Source of the DNA: Roseovarius sp.
GTDB taxonomy: Bacteria > Pseudomonadota > Alphaproteobacteria > Rhodobacterales > Rhodobacteraceae
Assembly (NCBI GenBank): GCA_007125415.1
Contig: SLDH01000011.1
Span: forward strand, 1-24,406
Length of the DNA stretch: 24,406 nucleotides
Direction of reading: 5' to 3'
Position numbers and translations under genes: made by a program. The stretch's first letter is position 1, and every line of letters begins with the position of its first letter. The notes beneath the pieces are model-generated. The model saw only the letters and a list, made by a program, of their open reading frames with translations, did no database searches and was not told where the DNA came from. This document shows, piece by piece, positions 23,859-24,406 of the stretch.

Positions 23859-24134
23859 TTACGCGCGGAGGCCAGCCAAGGCCATGCCGCCTATCCTGAT
23901 CAGATGTTGTGTCATGCTTGGATTTGCGTCTCGGTCGGTCGCATGCTGTCCGGATTTTTCGAGCACTGCCGCTATGACCTGCAGTTTGATCGCGGAACAC
24001 GACTCACTCCCTTCAGTGAAATTAAACCCCAGACTCATTGATATTGAAAGCCGGAACAGGATGGCTGCTCTGGCCGCGACGGCGGCAAGGAATACCCTGG
24101 GCGCCTGTCGCAGCGGGTTGCGAGCCGTCGCCAT
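23859..24134 (-). CDS. possible small hypothetical protein upstream of the DUF883 gene
   Basis: A 91-codon frame with a good ribosome site (GGGGGAAGGACAGC before ATG 24134), ending 12 bp before the DUF883 start. The product has an alanine-rich N-terminus and no recognised domain. Against it, third-position G/C bias is much weaker than in its neighbours (many ATA, AAA, CAA, AGG codons). The stretch may instead be the 5' untranslated and promoter region of the DUF883 gene. A later internal ATG (SMSLGFNF) gives a 60-residue form. Confidence 0.3.
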   Translation of the reverse strand: MATARNPLRQAPRVFLAAVAARAAILFRLSISMSLGFNFTEGSESCSAIKLQVIAAVLEKSGQHATDRDANPSMTQHLIRIGGMALAGLRA

Positions 24135-24406
24135 GCTGTCCTTCCCCCTATGTTTACACTTCATTGGGAGGGTGTTCCGATCCTCCTCACCGCCGCTTGG
24201 GCTGGTCGCCCGGGCGAGAGCGTGGGGCAAGCGTGGCGCGGAACAGTTTCCCGGCTCAACGCGCCCGGAGGGAGAATCAAGCACTTTCTCATCGACCTGC
24301 TGGAGGATCTGGTGTTCGCCACCTGACAGAACGTGCCGCCATGCGAGGCGAGAGGCAGGGATGCGGGACGGAGCGGACTTTGATCTTGTGCACGACACAG
24401 GGCCGC
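24135..24406. other. noncoding window end
   Basis: No convincing gene lies here. The region holds the ribosome site of the doubtful 91-codon frame, a GGAACAC sequence on the minus strand (24172-24178 area), the second copy of the 54-base repeat, and about 150 bases of GC-rich sequence without recognisable structure. An open minus-strand frame continues to the window end, but its codon pattern does not suggest a protein. Confidence 0.4.
24199..24252 (+). repeat. dispersed repeat, right copy
   Basis: It aligns with 100-153 in the same orientation with about five substitutions and no gaps by eye. Compared with the left copy, the first hairpin arm is incomplete (CTTGGG in place of CCCGGG), while the core GCGTGGGGCAAGCGTGGCG-like segment is conserved. 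It lies upstream of the DUF883 unit. Confidence 0.6.

Noticed and set aside
24135..24398. Minus-strand frame reaching the right edge of the window
   Set aside because: It runs through the dispersed repeat, lacks domain features and has unconvincing codon use.

Overview
The window looks like chromosome of a high-GC alphaproteobacterium, most likely a member of the Rhodobacterales (Rhodobacteraceae/Roseobacteraceae). The reasons are the strong G/C preference at third codon positions, the arrangement of the C-P lyase genes, a long-form PhnE permease, and a phosphonate-associated hexapeptide transferase. The taxonomic call rests on style and gene content; no rRNA is present.

Bases 201-12208 are a complete phosphonate uptake and C-P lyase locus. 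The catabolic genes phnG-H-I-J-K-L-N run on the minus strand (6593 down to 1507), mostly with 1-4 bp overlaps, and phnM follows after a 160 bp gap. The GntR/HutC-type regulator phnF lies head-to-head with phnG; the 78 bp between them holds a TGTCTA-N14-TAGACA inverted repeat and good promoter elements. The transport operon phnC-D-E1-E2 plus a hexapeptide acetyltransferase-like gene runs on the minus strand (12138 down to 7398) and ends convergent with phnF. A three-repeat Pho-box-like element precedes phnC, so transport looks phosphate-responsive, while the lyase genes look PhnF-controlled. PhnJ keeps the glycyl-radical glycine region and the four cysteines at the spacing known from E. coli. 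Between phnN and phnM a 35-residue frame on the opposite strand resembles the start of the DUF1045 family usually found in phn operons, possibly a relic.

Bases 12329-13073 hold small minus-strand genes of unknown function, the last apparently truncated or frameshifted. Bases 13128-20435 are a second minus-strand operon: a family-5 periplasmic binding protein, two Dpp/Opp-type permeases, two ATPases, a secreted alpha/beta hydrolase and an M20 metallo-deacylase. Divergent from it, on the plus strand, are an amidase-signature hydrolase and an RpiR/MurR-type regulator. The divergent promoter carries a TTGACA-N17-CATACT element with an inverted repeat between its hexamers. Together these suggest a locally regulated module for importing and hydrolysing a peptide-like or N-acylated compound whose identity cannot be read from sequence.

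Bases 23068-23846 encode a YqjD/ElaB-like DUF883 protein and a YqjE/holin-like membrane protein, with a doubtful small frame upstream. A diverged direct repeat of about 54 bp lies near both ends of the window (100-153 and 24199-24252). No tRNA, rRNA, CRISPR array or intact insertion sequence was seen.
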